A stretch of 64,000 bases of DNA from Acetilactobacillus jinshanensis (lineage in GTDB: Bacteria; Bacillota; Bacilli; Lactobacillales; Lactobacillaceae), in the NCBI RefSeq assembly GCF_004359375.1, contig NZ_CP034726.1, forward strand, positions 806,001 to 870,000. Direction: 5' to 3'. A model generated the notes under the pieces. That model saw only the letters and a list, made by a program, of their open reading frames with translations, was not told where the DNA came from and made no database searches. Shown here one piece after another: positions 43,371-50,981 of this stretch. Both the position numbers and the translations under genes were made by a program. Each line of letters starts with the position of its first letter. Within the stretch, counting starts at the first letter, position 1.

Positions 43371-45187
43371 TGACTAAACCAAGACGTCAACGCCGGGCTA
43401 CGCATTTCTGGCGGACTACCTGGCGATTAACGAAATATATGGCACCGTGGAAGTGGCCAATGGCATTAGCCGCATTCGCGATTATGGTTTCGATGTTCTT
43501 ACAGATTATTGCCCCCAGTATCTTAGGGGATGCCACGACGGTTATTTATAGTGGGATCAAGAAGGGCCATCATCTTAGAATGCTTGGTCACTCCGTTCCG
43601 ACGTTGCCGATTGACTACACCAAAGTTGGTCATATCCTAATGATTGTGGCGGTGATGTACGCAATTGCGGTCCTGAACAGTATCATTGAACAGATTATTA
43701 TTAATTATGTATCCCAAAAGGCCGTTTACAGTTTACGCCGTGACTTTAAACGCAAGTTGGAGTACTTACCGGTCTCGTTCTACGATACCCATGACAACGG
43801 GGACATTATGTCCCGTGCCATCAACGATATGGATGATATTTCAACGATGATTCAGAGTAACGTTACCCAGTTTCTGATCAGTATCATCATGTTCGTCGGG
43901 GTTCTGTTTATGATGTTCAAGGTCAGTTTTACCCTGACACTAGTTGCATTATGCACGATCCCACTTAGCGGAATCGTGGTTTGGATCGTCGTTCCGAAGT
44001 CCCAGCAATACTTCATTAATCAGCAGTATCACTTGGGTCTTCTGAATAACCAGGTCGAAGAAAACTTTGCTGGTCATGACGTCATCAAGACGTTCAACCG
44101 TGAAGATACCGTTGTTAATCACTTTAAGAAAGAAAATGAGCGCTACTACCAATCCGCATGGCGTGCTCAATTCTATTCGATCTTTATGTTCCCGATTACG
44201 ATCTTCATCAAGAACTTGGATTACGTTTTCGTTGCCATTATCGGTGGGATTGAAGTTATCAACGGTTCGTTGCCAATTGGTAACGTCCAGGCCTTTCTTC
44301 AATACACCAATATGTTTTCTGAACCGATCACTCAGTTAGCTAACCTGACCAGTACAATTCAGTACACCATTGCGTCAGCCGAACGTATCTTTCAGATTTT
44401 AGATGAACCTGAAATGTCGACAAAACAGCGTGACATTCCGGATGATAAGACCGGGGATGTCGTTGATTTCCAGCACGTTAACTTCAGGTACTTACCTGAC
44501 CGACCGCTAATTCATAACTTTAATTTGGCGGTAAAACCGGGCAGTACGATTGCAATCGTTGGTCCGACTGGCGCTGGTAAGTCAACCATGATTAACCTCT
44601 TAGAGCACTTTTATGACGTTGATTCGGGACACATTCGGATTAACGGTGTTGATACCCGTAACATGACCCGGCCACAGCTTCGTAAAAACATGGCGATGGT
44701 TTTACAGGCAACCTGGCTCTTTAAGGGCACCGTTTTTGACAACATTAAGTACGGTAATTTACATGCTACAAAGCAGGACGTCTATAAAGCCGCAAAATTG
44801 AGTCATGCTGACGATTTCATCAGTCGCTTACCAGATGGTTATCAAACCGAGTTAAATGAGAATGCGACCAATATTTCCCAAGGTCAGCGACAGTTGTTGA
44901 CGATTGCCCGAGCATTTATCGCTAATCCGAAGATCATGATTCTGGATGAAGCCACCAGTTCCGTTGATACCAAGACTGAATCCATGATCCAAGAAGCTAT
45001 GGAACGCTTGGTTCAGAACCGAACCAGCTTCGTCATTGCCCATCGATTGTCAACGATTCAAAATGCCGATGACATTATCGTTATGAACCATGGTCACATC
45101 GTTGAAACTGGGACTCATAACGAACTGTTGAAGAAGCATGGCTTTTACTACAGGCTGTACAACTCACAGTTCGCTGGTGTACATTAA
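43370..45187 (+). CDS. ABC exporter subunit with canonical Walker B
   Basis: 605 residues: membrane domain with a long extracytoplasmic loop between the first helices (residues about 55-85), then the ATPase. Walker A GPTGAGKST, signature NISQGQRQLLTIAR (Gln for the second Gly), Walker B IMILDEATSSVD with catalytic Glu. It complements the upstream subunit, so one composite ATP site is competent, as in BmrCD/LmrCD. Drug or lipid export is likely. A terminator follows. Confidence 0.92.
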   Translation: MTKPRRQRRATHFWRTTWRLTKYMAPWKWPMALAAFAIMVSMFLQIIAPSILGDATTVIYSGIKKGHHLRMLGHSVPTLPIDYTKVGHILMIVAVMYAIAVLNSIIEQIIINYVSQKAVYSLRRDFKRKLEYLPVSFYDTHDNGDIMSRAINDMDDISTMIQSNVTQFLISIIMFVGVLFMMFKVSFTLTLVALCTIPLSGIVVWIVVPKSQQYFINQQYHLGLLNNQVEENFAGHDVIKTFNREDTVVNHFKKENERYYQSAWRAQFYSIFMFPITIFIKNLDYVFVAIIGGIEVINGSLPIGNVQAFLQYTNMFSEPITQLANLTSTIQYTIASAERIFQILDEPEMSTKQRDIPDDKTGDVVDFQHVNFRYLPDRPLIHNFNLAVKPGSTIAIVGPTGAGKSTMINLLEHFYDVDSGHIRINGVDTRNMTRPQLRKNMAMVLQATWLFKGTVFDNIKYGNLHATKQDVYKAAKLSHADDFISRLPDGYQTELNENATNISQGQRQLLTIARAFIANPKIMILDEATSSVDTKTESMIQEAMERLVQNRTSFVIAHRLSTIQNADDIIVMNHGHIVETGTHNELLKKHGFYYRLYNSQFAGVH

Positions 45188-45209
45188 TTTTGAAATTAAA
45201 AATAATTAT

Positions 45210-45245
45210 AAAAAGAGTCGATTTTTTAAAATCGACTCTTTTTTG
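45210..45245 (+). terminator. Terminator of the ABC exporter operon
   Basis: AAAAAGAGTCGATTTT/AAAATCGACTCTTTTTT. Confidence 0.9.
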
Positions 45246-45312
45246 GACTTGCGAGAATCCTAACGCGTTTGTTAAAATGCAACCAATCCGATTTTTAAGG
45301 AGTTTTGTTTTT

Positions 45313-45993
45313 ATGAAATTAAATTTAAGAAAAATGGTTACCGTATCAGCAGCCGCTTTGATGCTAGCTGGTGTTGGCGCATCCGCTACTAATGCTGGTA
45401 CATCAGTTCACGCTAGTCGTCGAATCGTTCGAATGAGTAGCTTACGCATCCATGAAAATCGTTTAGTTCGCCAGGTAAATCATGATAAAGCACAATTTAA
45501 TCGTGATAATTCTCAGCTTAAACAAGTTAAGCGGGAAATTGCTCGTTTAAGCCCGAAATCTAATAAGAAGGGTAAACGATCAAAGAAGTCTGTAAGACGG
45601 AATAAGAGAGCTAAAAAGGGCATTAAAAAGAATAATCGTCGTGTAAAGCATGCTAAAAATGTAAAGAAAAATACTGCCAAGCAACAACCCAAAGTAACAA
45701 CGTATCGTACTCACATTGTTTTGAATAACAAGGTTTACACTGCTGAAATTATTTCTAATGGTAAAATTGGACAGGTTGTCCCAAGAACCGCTAAGTACGT
45801 TGGCACTATGAAAGCTTATGCCAAGAAATATACTAAGCCATTCTTAGCTGCTCGAAACGCGGTTAATGCAAATATGATTCAGTTTAAGAAGACTCATAAT
45901 ATGAAATATTATAAAAATGCTTTAAAGGCTAATCAGAGTCTTCGCAGTATGGCTGTAACACCTGTAAATGCAAGTCAACCTGCTAAAAAGTAA
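45313..45993 (+). CDS. Secreted basic protein of unknown function
   Basis: 226 residues from the ATG at 45313, which follows AAGGAG; the longer frame to 45190 crosses the previous terminator. Signal peptide 1-34 (MKLNLRKMVTVSAAALMLAG, cleavage after SVHA). The mature protein has a long Lys/Arg/Asn-rich middle (KSNKKGKRSKKSVRRNKRAK), flanked by helical ends. It may bind wall polymers or nucleic acid electrostatically; no family recognised. Confidence 0.65.
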   Translation: MKLNLRKMVTVSAAALMLAGVGASATNAGTSVHASRRIVRMSSLRIHENRLVRQVNHDKAQFNRDNSQLKQVKREIARLSPKSNKKGKRSKKSVRRNKRAKKGIKKNNRRVKHAKNVKKNTAKQQPKVTTYRTHIVLNNKVYTAEIISNGKIGQVVPRTAKYVGTMKAYAKKYTKPFLAARNAVNANMIQFKKTHNMKYYKNALKANQSLRSMAVTPVNASQPAKK

Positions 45994-46016
45994 TTTATGA
46001 AATTGATATTTATGAG

Positions 46017-46043
46017 AAGTCTGATTTTTCATCAGACTTTTTC
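46017..46043 (+). terminator. Terminator
   Basis: AAGTCTGAtttttcaTCAGACTTTTTC. Confidence 0.8.
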
Positions 46044-46060
46044 TTTTGTCCTAATAACCA

Positions 46061-46092
46061 AAAAGCGCCCTGAAATTAATCAGAGCGCTTTT
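46061..46092 (-). terminator. Terminator of the 67-residue gene
   Basis: AAAAGCGCcCTGA/TCAGaGCGCTTTT; on the minus strand a T-run follows. Confidence 0.75.
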
Positions 46093-46112
46093 CATATAAC
46101 ACTAAAAATGGA

Positions 46113-46316
46113 TTAAATTGCTTTCTTATCAGATTTTTGAACGACTGGCATGAACTGATAACCTGGCTTAATTCCACGCCAAGCCTTCTTCCAGTAATAC
46201 TGACGAGAATTTTCAACGACGTTCAGCATGTCAATGATTCGATGATTATGCTGTTCGTTAGCTAACAAATTACGAAGATATGCAATCACAACGTCTTTTG
46301 GAATTACTCTTAACAT
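46113..46316 (-). CDS. Unknown 67-residue protein
   Basis: Starts MLRVIPKDVVIAYLRNLLAN after AAAGGATGG. Contains an Arg/Trp-rich segment (RQYYWKKAWRGIKPGYQFMP). Small and basic. It has a promoter-sized gap upstream and a terminator downstream. No family recognised. Confidence 0.5.
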   Translation of the reverse strand: MLRVIPKDVVIAYLRNLLANEQHNHRIIDMLNVVENSRQYYWKKAWRGIKPGYQFMPVVQKSDKKAI

Positions 46317-46480
46317 GGAATATCGCCATCCTTTAATTTGTTTTCTTATTCTTTGTACACGTTCATAATATAATACAAATGTAACATTTGAATAAGATTT
46401 TGCCCGAAAAAGTTATCATTTGAAAACTGGATCGGGTGTGTGTTACTTTGACAATATATCGTGAATTGGGAGGCATTGCA

Positions 46481-46705
46481 ATGGTTGATAAACAATCTTT
46501 AGACTATTTAGATCAGAGTATCGATGATTTATCCAGAGCCTCTAGTAAACTATATTTAGCCGAACAAAACATTAAAAACGAAAACGATAATGATGATAAC
46601 GAAGTGCTTTTGGAATTCATTGATAATATCTACACCAACGTCATGGAATCGATGCACGAACTAAAAGCTAAGCAGCATTTATACAAAAAATATCCGAATA
46701 GTTAA
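46481..46705 (+). CDS. Unknown acidic helical protein, 74 residues
   Basis: The ATG at 46481 (MVDKQSLDYLDQSIDDLSRA) follows GGGAGGCAT; an earlier start at 46436 lacks a site. Entirely helical and acidic (NENDNDDNEVLLEFIDNIY). Ends just before the aromatic locus. No family recognised. Confidence 0.52.
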   Translation: MVDKQSLDYLDQSIDDLSRASSKLYLAEQNIKNENDNDDNEVLLEFIDNIYTNVMESMHELKAKQHLYKKYPNS

Positions 46706-46824
46706 TTTGAATTTATAAATTATCAGCTCCGCTGACGGCTAATGTTGGTGGAGTTTTTTTAATGCCTTTATAAAATAAAATAGAAACCTTATTTAATAAA
46801 ATATTAAATTTATTTCCAAATGTC

Positions 46825-47108
46825 TTGACATCTCGTCTCATGATGATTAAGTTATTAAGTGTAAATTGATATTGATCGTTAAACGTCATTTCAGTAGAGT
46901 TACGGCTTGAACGTCAGAGAACCGGTGGTTGCTGTGAACCGGGCAGGGTCGTAATTCAAAATACGGTGACACAATAATGTTTCGGAATTAATTGAACCGT
47001 TATCATCAATTTAAGTGAGCATTTACCTACTAAAATGGGTGGTACCGCGGTTTTGAAAGTAAAAGTCGTCCCAGTTATTTCAAAAAGAAATAATTGAGAC
47101 GACTTTTT
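46825..47108 (+). promoter_or_regulatory. T-box 1 (Tyr specifier) with promoter, ahead of aroF-aroB-aroD
   Basis: TTGACA (46825-46830) with TAAGTT 17 bases on. AGTA (46893-46896) precedes stem I GTTACGGC/GTCGTAAT, and the specifier loop TCAAAATACGG places UAC (Tyr) at 46962-46964. The T-box GGGTGGTACCGCGG is at 47037-47050; its TGGT fits a tRNA with discriminator A, as in tRNA-Tyr. The terminator AAAAGTCGTC/GACGACTTTTTT ends at 47108. Uncharged tRNA-Tyr should allow read-through. Confidence 0.92.
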
Positions 47109-47139
47109 TGTTTGTCTGAATAACGAAAGGATTTTAATC

Positions 47140-47226
47140 ATGTTTAAGAATTTGAGTTTGACACTTTATCAGGGCGTATATCTGTATCGATATTATACGA
47201 ATACGATATATGCCTGTGTGAATTGA
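47140..47226 (+). CDS. Tyr-rich leader peptide 1
   Basis: 28 codons after CGAAAGG: MFKNLSLTLYQGVYLYRYYT then NTIYACVN. Six codons are Tyr (positions 10, 14, 16, 18, 19, 24). It lies between the T-box terminator and aroF, and its end overlaps complementary segments of an attenuator. Its likely role is as a sensor: ribosomes should pause at Tyr codons when charged tRNA-Tyr is scarce. The peptide itself probably has no function. Confidence 0.75.
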   Translation: MFKNLSLTLYQGVYLYRYYTNTIYACVN

Positions 47227-47335
47227 AGTTTTAATGGTTCACACAGGGGCAGACCCGGCTGTGTGAACTTGACGTTAAACAGGATTTAATGAAGACGATG
47301 CTCACAGCTATTCGGTAATAGTTGTGAGCTTTTTG
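47173..47335 (+). promoter_or_regulatory. Leader-peptide attenuator ahead of aroF
   Basis: Segment 1 GGCGTATAT (47173-47181) pairs with segment 2 ATATATGCC (47206-47214); Tyr codons fill the loop. Segment 2 CCTGTGTGAA (47213-47222) pairs with segment 3 TTCACACAGG (47238-47247). Segment 3 can instead pair with segment 4 CTGTGTGAA (47259-47267). Segment 4 (GGCTGTG) can also pair with CACAGCT (47303-47309), the 5' arm of the terminator at 47300-47335 (stem ending in TTTTTG). A stall on Tyr frees 2 for 3 and then 4 for antitermination. Confidence 0.65.
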
Positions 47336-47342
47336 TTTCCCA

Positions 47343-47429
47343 TTCCCGCAGTGAATCACCAACTGCGGGAACCACATATAATTAATCACCTCGTTCTGTG
47401 TAGTTCTGGTTAGGATCCAGAGCTACACA
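47343..47429 (+). other. Two further hairpins before aroF, role unknown
   Basis: TTCCCGCAGT/ACTGCGGGAA (47344-47372) and TGTGTAGtTCTGG/CCAGAgCTACACA (47397-47429) are strong stems without T-runs. They separate the attenuator from the aroF ribosome site GGAGG. They could protect the mRNA 5' end or bind a protein. Confidence 0.45.
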
Positions 47430-47482
47430 ATACATATTTTGAAGTTAAAGATTATTAAAAATTATTTTTGGAGGTAACATTT

Positions 47483-48466
47483 ATGATTATTCAATTTAAA
47501 CCTAATCAAGAAAAAATGATTGCTGAAGTTAAGAAACATTTTGCTGGCAAGACCCAGGTTTTCGTCCATAAGAACAACGTTGGTTTAGTTGGCGTTCAAC
47601 CAGGTGATTTAACCGATACCGAAAAGGGCGCAGCTAAGAAAGTCATTATGAACCATCCTCGTGCCATTCAAGGCAGTCGCTTATTCCATCCCGAAGATAC
47701 TGTCATCAAGACCAAAAACAGCATTATCAGTGACAGCACTTTTACCTTAATGGCTGGTCCGTGTTCAGTTGATGACCACGCTCGAACCTTACGTTTAGCT
47801 AAGGCTACGCATGCTGCCGGTGCGACCGTTTTACGTGGTGGTGCTTTTAAGCCGCGGACTTCACCATACTCATTTCAAGGCATGGGTGAAACCGGTTTGA
47901 AGTACTTACGTGAAGCCGCTGATAAGAACCACATGGACGTCATCACCGAAGTTATGGATCCGGAACACGTCCCAATGGTCGGCAAATACACTGATATCTT
48001 CCAAATCGGTGCCCGTAACATGCAGAACTTCTCGTTATTACGTGCCGTTGGTAAAACTCGTAAACCGGTCATGCTAAAGCGTGGGATGTGCTCAACGATC
48101 GATGATTTATTGAACGCTTCTGAATACATTGCCGCCGGTGGTAACCATCAGATCATGTTATGTGAACGTGGGATCAGAACTTTTGATAATAAATACACGC
48201 GTAATACCCTAGATGTAGGCGCAATTCCGGTCTTAAAGAAATTAACTCATTACCCAGTCATCTTAGATCCAAGTCATGCCGCTGGACATACGGATATCGT
48301 AATGCATGAAGCAATGGCCGGAGCTGCGATCGGTGCTGACGGTCTAATGATCGAAGTTCATGATGATCCGAAGCACGCTTTATCAGATGGTCCTCAAGCA
48401 TTATTACCGAGTCAATTTAAAGAAGTTGCTAAGAATGCCGTTGAAATTCATGACATTGTTAAATAA
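47483..48466 (+). CDS. aroF: 3-deoxy-7-phosphoheptulonate (DAHP) synthase
   Basis: First step of the shikimate pathway (PEP plus erythrose-4-phosphate). 327 residues: N-terminal ferredoxin-like domain (about 1-65, MIIQFKPNQEKMIAEVKKHF), then the AroF/KDO8P-synthase-type barrel with LMAGPCSVDD, RGGAFKPRTSPYSFQG, ARNMQN, KRGMCS and DPSHAAGH. This resembles the Thermotoga/Bacillus type in which the extra domain gives feedback control. The ATG at 47483 follows GGAGG; a longer start at 47468 lacks a site. First gene of aroF-aroB-aroD. Confidence 0.93.
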   Translation: MIIQFKPNQEKMIAEVKKHFAGKTQVFVHKNNVGLVGVQPGDLTDTEKGAAKKVIMNHPRAIQGSRLFHPEDTVIKTKNSIISDSTFTLMAGPCSVDDHARTLRLAKATHAAGATVLRGGAFKPRTSPYSFQGMGETGLKYLREAADKNHMDVITEVMDPEHVPMVGKYTDIFQIGARNMQNFSLLRAVGKTRKPVMLKRGMCSTIDDLLNASEYIAAGGNHQIMLCERGIRTFDNKYTRNTLDVGAIPVLKKLTHYPVILDPSHAAGHTDIVMHEAMAGAAIGADGLMIEVHDDPKHALSDGPQALLPSQFKEVAKNAVEIHDIVK

Positions 48467-48482
48467 TTGAGGGTGCGCAAGT

Positions 48483-49574
48483 ATGAAGATTTTGAACGTT
48501 AAAACGCCGGATGGCGATTACAATATTTTGATTCATCATGGTTTACTGTTAAAAGTCGGTGAATTAGTTAGTGAACGCTGGAAGAAACGTAAGATTGCGT
48601 TGATTTCCGATGATAACGTTGCGCCACTGTACATGGCCGACGTGAAAAAACAATTGGAAGCCCATGACTTTAAAGTCTTTACGTTCGTGGTTCCTCATGG
48701 TGAACAGTCTAAGTGTTTAGCTGAACTTGCTAAGATCATTAAGGGGATGGCTCACGATCGCTTTAACCGCAGTGATGGTGTCATTGCCCTTGGTGGCGGT
48801 GTCGTCGGTGATTTGGCCGGCTTTGTATCCGCCACTTACATGCGTGGCATTGATTTAATTCAGATTCCAACGTCCTTCTTGGCTCAGGTTGATAGTTCCG
48901 TCGGTGGTAAGACCGCGATCGATTTAGATGACGTGAAAAATTTGATCGGCAGTTTTCACCAACCTGATTTGGTCATCATTGACCCTAATGATTTAAAGAC
49001 ATTACCTAAACGTGATCTAGTCGAAGGCTATGGTGAAACGTTGAAGGTCGCCGCTTTGAACGGTGGTGCCTTCTGGAAATTCGTCCAGAAAGTTAATCAG
49101 CCAAGTGACCTATTAAAGTACGCTAGTCAATTAATTGAATTTGCCATTAAGTTTAAAGCAATTGTCGTTAGTCATGATGAAAAGGAATCCGGTGAACGGC
49201 AGATTTTGAACTTGGGCCACACGATTGGTCACGGAGTTGAAGCCTTGGCTCACGGTAAGTTACGCCATGGTGAAGCCGTTAGTATCGGTTTAGTTGCGAT
49301 CTGCCGAATTTTTGAAAGTCATCAGCTTTCACTAAAAGGGATGACTGATCAGATCAAACACCGTTTATCCGTCGTTGGTTTACCAATTCACTCCAAGTTA
49401 GTTGCCAGTCCGCACCTGATTGACAAGATCAAGAACGATAAGAAGAACCGTGATGGTTACATGAACGTAATCTACCTAAAGGACTTTGGTCATCCCGTTA
49501 TCAAAGCCTTATCGATTAGTCAAATCAACCAGAGTATACAGGGCTTAGTTAAGGCTCATCCGGACGTGTATTAG
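48483..49574 (+). CDS. aroB: 3-dehydroquinate synthase
   Basis: Second shikimate step, NAD- and metal-dependent. 363 residues. Contains GGGVVGDLAGFVSATYMRGI, PTSFLAQVDSSVGGKT and metal ligands in NLGHTIGHGVE and LRHGEAVSIG. It begins 16 bases after aroF and ends 2 bases before aroD, so all three are cotranscribed. Confidence 0.97.
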   Translation: MKILNVKTPDGDYNILIHHGLLLKVGELVSERWKKRKIALISDDNVAPLYMADVKKQLEAHDFKVFTFVVPHGEQSKCLAELAKIIKGMAHDRFNRSDGVIALGGGVVGDLAGFVSATYMRGIDLIQIPTSFLAQVDSSVGGKTAIDLDDVKNLIGSFHQPDLVIIDPNDLKTLPKRDLVEGYGETLKVAALNGGAFWKFVQKVNQPSDLLKYASQLIEFAIKFKAIVVSHDEKESGERQILNLGHTIGHGVEALAHGKLRHGEAVSIGLVAICRIFESHQLSLKGMTDQIKHRLSVVGLPIHSKLVASPHLIDKIKNDKKNRDGYMNVIYLKDFGHPVIKALSISQINQSIQGLVKAHPDVY

Positions 49575-49576
49575 TT

Positions 49577-50335
49577 ATGAAATCGCTTCAAGTTAACAAT
49601 TTAACCCTGAGCAGCTCCGCACCCAAGATTGCGGTGTCGATCGTCGCTAAAGATTTAAAAAGTCTTACTCAACAATTACAACAAATTTCGGTTGTAAAGC
49701 CGGATTTGGTGGAATGGCGGATTGATTCCTTAACTCAAATGCCAGATCAGGATACAGTTCAAACGTGGTTGAAAAAGATTCATGAACAAATTACACCCAT
49801 GCCATTAATTGCCACCTTTAGAACGCCAGGTGATGGTGGAAACATGCGCGCTAGTGAGGATCAGTATTTTAAATTATTAAGAATTCTGTCGGTCAATCCA
49901 TTAATTAATATCCTGGACGTTGAACTTCATCACGATCAAAAACGAGTCTCATCGATTGTGAAGCGAGCCCATCAGCATGGAATTAAAATCATCATGAGTA
50001 ACCACGACTTTAAAAAAGTACCCGCCAATTTAGCAATCCTTGATCGAATGCATCGCATGCAGAAGTTATATGCAGACATCGCTAAAGTAGCGGTGATGCC
50101 ACAGAGTAAGACCGACGTGATGCGGTTCATGCAAACGTCACTGAAAGCTGATCAGTGCTTAGACATCCCCATCGTCACAATGGCGATGGGTGACCTCGGC
50201 AAGCTGACCCGAATTGCTGGATCGTTGACCGGCTCGGTAATCACCTTTGGTAGTATGAACACTCATATTGGTTCGGCACCTGGTCAGATTTCGGTTCCGA
50301 CGTTACGAAAAGTATTGAAATTATTTAGTAAATAA
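49577..50335 (+). CDS. aroD: 3-dehydroquinate dehydratase, type I
   Basis: 252 residues, the Schiff-base type. Signature elements: VEWRIDSL, the catalytic His in SNHDFKKVP, the Schiff-base Lys in DIAKVAVMPQ, and the C-terminal GSAPGQIS. Third shikimate step. It follows aroB after 2 bases without a strong ribosome site of its own, which suggests translational coupling. Confidence 0.95.
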   Translation: MKSLQVNNLTLSSSAPKIAVSIVAKDLKSLTQQLQQISVVKPDLVEWRIDSLTQMPDQDTVQTWLKKIHEQITPMPLIATFRTPGDGGNMRASEDQYFKLLRILSVNPLINILDVELHHDQKRVSSIVKRAHQHGIKIIMSNHDFKKVPANLAILDRMHRMQKLYADIAKVAVMPQSKTDVMRFMQTSLKADQCLDIPIVTMAMGDLGKLTRIAGSLTGSVITFGSMNTHIGSAPGQISVPTLRKVLKLFSK

Positions 50336-50384
50336 AAAAGAAACAATTTACTTTGATTTAATAATAATTTTCATTAAAGTGTTG

Positions 50385-50670
50385 ACAAGCCATACCTAGA
50401 CGATTATATTATTAAGTGTAAATTGATATTGATCGTTAAGTGTCATTTCAGTAAAGTTATGACTTGTAAGTCAGAGAACCGGTGGTCTGTTGTGAACCGG
50501 GCAGGGTCATAATTCAAAATACGGTGACACAATAATGTTTCGGAATTAATTGAACCGTTATCATCAATCTAAGTGAGTAGTTACCTACTAAAATGGGTGG
50601 TACCGCGGTTTTTAAGATTAAAAGTCGTCCCAATTATTTTGAAAAGAGATAATTGAGACGACTTTTTTGT
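50385..50670 (+). promoter_or_regulatory. T-box 2 (Tyr specifier) with promoter, ahead of the permease-aroC-aroA unit
   Basis: TTGACA, 17-base spacer, TATATT (50405-50410). Almost a copy of T-box 1: AGTA, specifier loop TCAAAATACGG with UAC at 50520-50522, GGGTGGTACCGCGG at 50595-50608, and terminator AAAAGTCGTC/GACGACTTTTTT ending at about 50668. The similarity to T-box 1 over most of its length points to duplication. Confidence 0.92.
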
Positions 50671-50708
50671 TTATATTCATAATTAATTTAAAGGAGTGAA
50701 ATTTGATA

Positions 50709-50816
50709 ATGCTTAGTTTAATGCGTCCGCTGTTACAGCGGTCTTCACATACTTATTATTCAGGCTTGTATCGATTTTATTATTATTTTTATTTTGGTAC
50801 ATGCCTGTGCGAATGA
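50709..50816 (+). CDS. Tyr/Phe-rich leader peptide 2
   Basis: 35 codons: MLSLMRPLLQRSSHT, then YYSGLYRFYYYFYFG, TCLCE. Seven Tyr and three Phe are packed into residues 16-29. GGAGTG lies upstream; an in-frame TTG at 50703 is an alternative start with closer spacing. The stop codon falls at the end of attenuator segment 2, as in leader 1. Likely a sensor of Tyr (and perhaps Phe) supply. Confidence 0.78.
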   Translation: MLSLMRPLLQRSSHTYYSGLYRFYYYFYFGTCLCE

Positions 50817-50944
50817 GAAGCATTATTGAATGCGGAATTTCACACAGGGGACAACTCGGCTGTGTGGAATTTCATCACTTGATAATTAATTCAAGTCAAT
50901 TAATTAGGGGTGCCTCGCAGCTGAGAAAGTTGTGAGGTATTTTA
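50761..50944 (+). promoter_or_regulatory. Leader-peptide attenuator ahead of the permease-aroC-aroA unit
   Basis: Segment 1 CAGGCtTGTA (50761-50770) pairs with GTACaTGCCTG (50797-50807); the loop is the Tyr/Phe run. Segment 2 CCTGTGcGAA (50804-50813) pairs with segment 3 TTtCACACAGG (50838-50848). Segment 3, extended to AATTTCACACAG, pairs with segment 4 CTGTGTGgAATT (50860-50871). Segment 4 GGCTGTG can pair with CGCAGCT in the 5' arm of the last hairpin CCTCgCAgCT/AGtTGtGAGG (50913-50938), followed by TATTTTAG. The T-run is weak. Confidence 0.62.
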
Positions 50945-50981
50945 GTTTGATTTGAATTTAATTAATAGGAGTATTTGATTT

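Noticed and set aside
41640-45187. Loss of function in the ABC exporter because of FDDS and ISQGQ
   Set aside because: Each subunit's defect is complemented by the other, the normal state of BmrCD/LmrCD-type heterodimers with one competent ATP site.
46956-47141. Minus-strand 61-codon frame over T-box 1
   Set aside because: It is the complement of the conserved T-box and its terminator, so its openness comes from RNA structure and not from coding.
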